A program made the position numbers and the translations under genes. Of a DNA stretch of 21,905 nt, positions 19,001-21,905 are shown in pieces (position 1 is the first letter of the stretch; each line of letters opens with the position of its first letter). Source of the stretch: Sergeia podlipaevii (lineage: Eukaryota; Euglenozoa; Kinetoplastea; Trypanosomatida; Trypanosomatidae); contig JASANZ010001885.1 of assembly GCA_030849805.1 (NCBI GenBank), forward strand, positions 1-21,905, given 5' to 3'. The notes beneath the pieces were generated by a model that saw only the letters and a program-made list of their open reading frames with translations, was not told where the DNA came from and searched no databases.

Positions 19001-19954
19001 CTGCTGTTTGACACGCACTAGGGCCTCCGCAGCCTCCAGTCGAGCTCTCTTCTGCTGACGCGCACGATACACCTCCACGTCCGTGTCGTCCTCGTATCGG
19101 TTGTGCTTCTCGCGCAGTTCGCGACGGGTAACGTGAACTCTGCAGAGAGAAGGAAGGACTTCACCACCGCTGTACGCAGTGGCTGAGATGGGGGCCCCAG
19201 GCCGCCGATGTGGTTGGAGATGAAGAGCAGAGTGAGCAGGTGCAACCACAGCAGTGTTCTTCTGTGCCGCTCTCATGCGCGCTGAAAGCGACGTTTTACC
19301 CACTGGGGCTGGCATTAAGCTGCACCTCTGCCGGTGATGTGAGGCAGAGTTTGCCATGACACCGCCCACGCCACCCGCTACTTGAGAGCTACCAGATGCA
19401 GCCGCTATCGCGGCCACACTACCCTCCCTCTTCCGCTCTTCCTCCAGTGCTACCGCCGCCGCTGCTGCTGCAACTTCCTTGCGGGCCTCTGCGAGGCGCT
19501 GTGCTTTTCGTACGTTGACCTGTTGCCGTAGCGTCCTCAACACCTGTTCTCTTTGGTTCAGCTCCCTCTCCGCTCGTCGGAGCTTCAGCTGTAACACCTG
19601 CTGCTCACCTTCTGCAGCCGCTGCCTGACCTGCAGCAGGAGAGCTGCCGCCACTAAAACCCTTATTATTATTATTTTTACTACTACCACCACTTTCTCCA
19701 TTCCCTCCAAGCATGGTGAAGACACCGCTTGAGGCAGCGGCAACGTTTCGATCAGCGATAGCGAGGGCTTCCTTGAGTGTAGCCACGGCTTCTTCTGCGG
19801 CCTGTAGTGTCTTCCATGCGTTCTTGAGCTTCTGCTCATCTTCAAGAGCTGCCTTTGTGGACTGAGCAGCTACCAGGGCCTCCACCTCCACTCTGACATC
19901 GTCCTCATCGATCACGGAGAGAGCGCCGGTGAGGCCAGCAAGCTCATCTGCCAT
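16070..19954 (-). CDS. CSB: SNF2-family DNA-dependent ATPase, CSB/ERCC6/Rad26-like transcription-coupled repair factor
   Basis: 1294 residues. CSB-type proteins remodel stalled RNA polymerase II and recruit repair to transcribed strands in the nucleus. The N-terminal 460 residues are charged and helical (coiled-coil-like at 120-175 and 275-320) without a named domain. The SNF2 core begins near 471. Visible motifs are GDEMGLGKT (Walker A, 502-510), LIVCPVTVLRQW (531-542), ILDEGHKI (Walker B as DEGH, 607-614) and SGSPIQN (637-643). The C-terminal lobe has VLIFSQTRMMLDILE (892-906), GGIGVNL (951-957) and RAWRIGQT (981-988). DEGHKI with PYLLRRLK is characteristic of the CSB/Rad26 branch rather than ISWI or CHD. 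All ATPase motifs are intact. The C-terminal 250 residues are acidic, then end in a charged helix; a ubiquitin-binding domain was not recognised. The start ATG lies 25 nt after a strong splice acceptor signal, which supports it. Confidence 0.92.
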   Translation of the reverse strand: MADELAGLTGALSVIDEDDVRVEVEALVAAQSTKAALEDEQKLKNAWKTLQAAEEAVATLKEALAIADRNVAAASSGVFTMLGGNGESGGSSKNNNNKGFSGGSSPAAGQAAAAEGEQQVLQLKLRRAERELNQREQVLRTLRQQVNVRKAQRLAEARKEVAAAAAAVALEEERKREGSVAAIAAASGSSQVAGGVGGVMANSASHHRQRCSLMPAPVGKTSLSARMRAAQKNTAVVAPAHSALHLQPHRRPGAPISATAYSGGEVLPSLCRVHVTRRELREKHNRYEDDTDVEVYRARQQKRARLEAAEALVRVKQQEAATTQHVVQYRKKDEGHVGDEGISVRVVKREEEEGETRVVNQHQPHAPMRVSGGEAASQNEPQMIDVDALMEDEEDVSEELLQRLMAERTPPAQEASSSVLLPGSALVGIKREASIASSLYSGEFNTEEDGSAAVVPPRDPGITLMPGIYLGMSVYTRLLDYQQEGLRWLLGLHAERTGGILGDEMGLGKTIQVAALLNALTRSHQLRGPALIVCPVTVLRQWVAELHRWAPYVRVCVMHETALAASGISKEGLIASVVGTPAVVLTTYSALRMSCTLLHTGGFQYVILDEGHKICNPEAGVTLAAKSFATPHRLILSGSPIQNSLKELWCLFDFVRPGLLGSLAKFVEEFETPIAQSRNIRATSLALATAVECAKTLQSHIAPYLLRRLKRGVSTSLPRKYERVIRVPLSDQQLEQYVEIVSSPEVQKLIRESVYYPQIAGGLNRDGRDASGSLHVAGRSFNLMAANRRNNAGVRLEAFRVMNRLRQVCNHADFYAVHKGKDEEDRLASSHTSARYLAGGDVGRGHSGGSSSGTHKKSLCFRSNNAVNVEGSAKMRVLRQMLRQWHRDGHRVLIFSQTRMMLDILENFCEQENYRYIRMDGTTNSHHRQELMDRFNEDDSILAALLTTRVGGIGVNLIGADRVVIFDPDWNPVTDVQARERAWRIGQTRDVCVYRLISSGTVEEAILRRQLAKTYVTDKVLKDPTLQRFFRDNDSFVENFFLGSEYDARVPRDRKYVVAAQEILPGAASAYADDPGGEQQRDMERDEVNGSPTMRRPATRGAPAGAVQDSTKSEAAPAGKPEDEGDDEHEFGELIAVTEEDGRAAAFTIKQEDENVFRRGPGSSPRVLQVSSSATAGQQRNLRQRDRGENEEDGDEATETTLLQSLVDGQDVVVTGSDRVAQRLARVKAEQTMLRVTNQTTRTLLDQQREFSLLWAAEQKKVKEEADKAEQGRYYAEEMALASKGHERMRRRNM

Positions 19955-20092
19955 TTATGTGGAAAAATAACAATATATACTGAAAAAATGGAGTAAAAAA
20001 AGTAAAAAAAAACAATGAAAAAAAATTATAGGTGTGAGAAGTAAAATGAAAAGAAGAAAAAATAGGCAACTAAGTCAAAGTTATGTAACGCT

Positions 20093-20123
<31 letters not shown>

Positions 20124-21187
20124 TGAAAAAAACAAATAATATTCTTTTAAAAGAAAGTGGAGAAGCACTGTACCGTATCTTATTCCGTACAAGCCCTGTC
20201 CTTTTGCTTGTGCTCTTATGTCTATGCTGGTGGTGGTGTTTATTTTTTATTTTAAAAATATTTTTGCGTGTTAACGCGTACGTAACTGTAACCCCCTTAG
20301 AAGCAGAACAAACAAACAAATAAACAAATAAAAACGAGAGAGTAAATTGTAGAAAGCACTTGTTGATTAGCAGGAACGCATAAAAAAAAAGTGTAAGGAA
20401 ACCATGTGCATTTACATTCATCACGGAGTAGACATTGCCGTCATGATAAGCTTCACTGTGACATCATTCTTATTTCCCCCCTCCTCGACTCATCAATTTT
20501 TTTTTTCGTTATTTTTTATCATTGCTGTTGAACATCGTACGCACATAAGCATAAAAAAAAATAGAAAAAAGGAAAATGGATTTTAGTAGAATGTATAGGC
20601 TCAAGCGCTATATAGTAGGGGGGAAAACATTTCCCATCATACGCACATACACAAGGAGAAAAAGAATCAAGTCAAAAAAAAAACAACGATACGGTAAAAG
20701 AAAAAATTATAATAAAGAAAAAAAAGCGTATGATAGTGCACTACCGCTAACAGATTTCTCACCATTAGCTTCACCCGCAGTGAAGAAGAAAAAAAAATAC
20801 AAGAAATCCTCCTTTAAAAAAAAGTAAGGACACACAAGTATTTGTATAGGTTACCTCTACTTATTCAACAACAAAAAAAGATGCTATTGCTATTATAATT
20901 ATACTTCCTTTTCTAAATACAAAAAAAAAGCATTTCTGCAGATCACCCAAAAATACTGGGAATGAAAGAAAAAAAGGCAGAACAAGAAAAATATATATGT
21001 GGGCTATTGTAGGCTCTCTCTTGAGCTAACTGCTTATTTCTATCCTCCTTCCCTCTCGAGCACACGCATTCACTGCCGCCCATTCATCTTCCACCAAGTC
21101 TTGATTGAATAAGGTACGGCATTTTGCTCTTCATAGAAATAATAATAATGATAGAATAAATCATGGACTAATCATAATATGACCATA
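19955..21187. other. Spacer between DUF1935 stop and CSB-like start; no supported gene
   Basis: About 1.2 kb, AT-rich with A-runs and a CT-TA microsatellite at about 20094-20121. The stretch at 20150-20470 is less repetitive than the rest, but its minus-strand ORF starts at a non-ATG codon and ends in translated microsatellite. A lysine-rich 83-codon plus-strand ORF at 20576-20827 reflects A-rich composition. Confidence 0.65.
19980..20060 (-). promoter_or_regulatory. Likely spliced-leader acceptor for the CSB-like gene
   Basis: On the minus strand a nearly continuous T/C-rich tract (complement of about 19983-20060) ends in TTTTTTCAG, with the AG at 19981-19980. The first AG after the tract lies 25 nt before the ATG at 19954. 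This matches the polypyrimidine-AG arrangement of trypanosomatid trans-splice sites; use of the site is inferred. Confidence 0.65.
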
Positions 21188-21532
21188 TCACTTGGGGATG
21201 GGGTTGGCTTCAAAGTTGATCTTGAAGCCGTTGGGCTCGCCCTCGATGAACATCTCGGTGACACCAGGAGCGATCTGGATCTCGCACTTGAACTCGCTGG
21301 TCTCGGAGTCGGTCTCCATCTTGGTGTTGCCCAGAGGGCTGATCTTGCTGTCCTTGCCGAAGGCGACCTTCACCACCATGTTGTAGTTGGTGGTGTCGTT
21401 GTAAAACGCCCACTTCTTCTCCTCGGCGTTCACGATACGGAAGAGGAGACCGTTGCCGTTGTCCTTGAAGCACTTGATCACGGTCTCGCCGCTGTAGGCG
21501 GGTGCACCGTTCTCGTAGTTCATTTCGGACAT
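21188..21532 (-). CDS. Small DUF1935-domain (small kinetoplastid calpain-related) protein
   Basis: 114 residues, almost entirely one DUF1935 fold. Signature elements are GNGLLFRIVN (26-35), WAFYNDTTNYNM (41-52), FGKDSKISPLGNTKM (58-72) and an acidic end (MFIEGEPNGFKINFEANP, 94-111). In kinetoplastids this domain occurs alone in small calpain-related proteins and in calpain-like proteins, often at the membrane or flagellum. No cysteine-protease domain is present, so it is non-catalytic. It starts MSEM, so it lacks the N-terminal Gly needed for the myristoylation seen in SMP-1-type relatives. Codon use is strikingly biased to G/C third positions (AAG, GAG, AAC, GTG, GGC), unlike the larger neighbours, suggesting high expression. 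The ATG at 21532 is used; another at 21523 is in frame. A good splice acceptor lies 47 nt upstream. Confidence 0.9.
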   Translation of the reverse strand: MSEMNYENGAPAYSGETVIKCFKDNGNGLLFRIVNAEEKKWAFYNDTTNYNMVVKVAFGKDSKISPLGNTKMETDSETSEFKCEIQIAPGVTEMFIEGEPNGFKINFEANPIPK

Positions 21533-21579
21533 GCTGAAGAGGAGAGTGTTAGTGCTTTAAATGAAGTAAAGTAGATATT

Positions 21580-21627
21580 CTAATCAAAAGGAAACAAAGC
21601 CAAGAGAAATGCAAAGAGAAAGGAAGT
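21580..21627 (-). promoter_or_regulatory. Likely spliced-leader acceptor for the DUF1935 gene
   Basis: On the minus strand, CTTCCTTTCTC- and TTTGTTTCCTTTTG-type sequence (complement of about 21583-21627) is followed by ATTAG, with the AG at 21581-21580. This would give a 47-nt untranslated leader. A second AG directly before the start codon (CTTCAG at about 21539-21534) would leave a leader of one base and is less likely. Confidence 0.55.
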
Positions 21628-21668
21628 TGATGGGTTGACGCATCATGAGTGTGCATATATATATGTGC

Positions 21669-21735
21669 GGTGAGATCGTTCACCACGAGTTTCCCCTCAT
21701 CAGGCTCGATGAGAGCGCTCCCTCAATAAGCAGGG
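21669..21735. repeat. Cluster of consecutive short inverted repeats
   Basis: GGTGA/TCACC (21669-21684, 6-nt loop), CTCATC/GATGAG (21696-21713, 6-nt loop), palindrome GAGCGCTC (21713-21720) and CCCT/AGGG (21720-21735, 8-nt loop) follow one another. They could fold as adjacent hairpins in an RNA from either strand. I do not recognise a known RNA family. Confidence 0.5.
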
Positions 21736-21905
21736 GACCTTCTACACGTGCCACACCGCATCGCTAATTTCTTCTTTCTTTCTCTACAGAGCCACGACTA
21801 TCAATAAAAGCCAAGCTGTAAGTCAAAATGGTCACAAAGTGGTGATACTGTGCCGGGGCTGTAATAGTATAAATTATCAAAGCGAAAAGAGCGTGATAGT
21901 GAGAT

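Larger units (their letters stand above)
21533..21905. other. Sequence upstream of the DUF1935 gene; end of the preceding spacer
   Basis: It contains the acceptor region, a TATATA stretch at about 21655-21664, a cluster of short inverted repeats (21669-21735) and ordinary-complexity sequence to the window edge. No ORF of credible length was found. On the transcribed strand it is probably the 3' UTR or spacer of a gene outside the window. Confidence 0.5.

Noticed and set aside
20026..20424. 132-codon minus-strand ORF with a hydrophobic start
   Set aside because: Its first codon is GTG, its end is translated CT/TA microsatellite, and it overlaps the pyrimidine tract of the CSB-like splice acceptor.
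20576..20827. Lysine-rich 83-codon plus-strand ORF
   Set aside because: It runs opposite to all genes, and its Lys/Arg content follows from A-rich sequence.
21680..21703. CTGATGAG followed by GGGGAAAC on the minus strand, resembling hammerhead ribozyme core boxes
   Set aside because: The two boxes are only three bases apart, with no stem II between them and no matching stem III or cleavage triplet, so the fold does not close.

Overview
The window looks like nuclear DNA of a trypanosomatid (Kinetoplastea). All six supported genes lie on the minus strand, have no visible introns, and are separated by long low-complexity spacers full of A-runs, purine/pyrimidine tracts and TA, CA, TG and CT microsatellites. 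This is the layout of a polycistronic unit matured by spliced-leader trans-splicing and polyadenylation. The right-hand gene encodes a small DUF1935 (calpain-related) protein of a kinetoplastid-typical family. I cannot name the genus from sequence alone.

In transcription order (right to left) the genes are: a 114-residue DUF1935 protein (21188-21532); a 1294-residue SNF2 ATPase of the CSB/ERCC6/Rad26 type (16070-19954); an 856-residue DYRK-family kinase with large insertions in its catalytic domain (11940-14510); a 725-residue coiled-coil protein of the CCDC113/CCDC96 axonemal family (8771-10948); a 1446-residue N-terminal-motor kinesin resembling kinesin-3 (2890-7230); and the N-terminal 355 codons of a protein with YKPP repeats that runs off the left edge (1-1067).

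The spacers are 0.4 to 1.8 kb and hold no gene I can support. They carry microsatellites, an octamer tandem repeat, a G-rich patch on the sense strand, a few inverted repeats and likely trans-splice acceptor signals. The clearest acceptor signals precede the CSB and DUF1935 genes.

The genes do not form one obvious pathway, as expected in trypanosomatids where polycistrons mix functions. Two of them (CCDC113/96-like and, possibly, the kinesin) fit flagellar or cytoskeletal roles. The common oddity is expansion inside conserved proteins: insertions within the motor and kinase cores, polyQ runs, a 70-residue higher-order repeat and a 7-residue tail repeat. No mobile element, CRISPR array, rRNA or tRNA was recognised.
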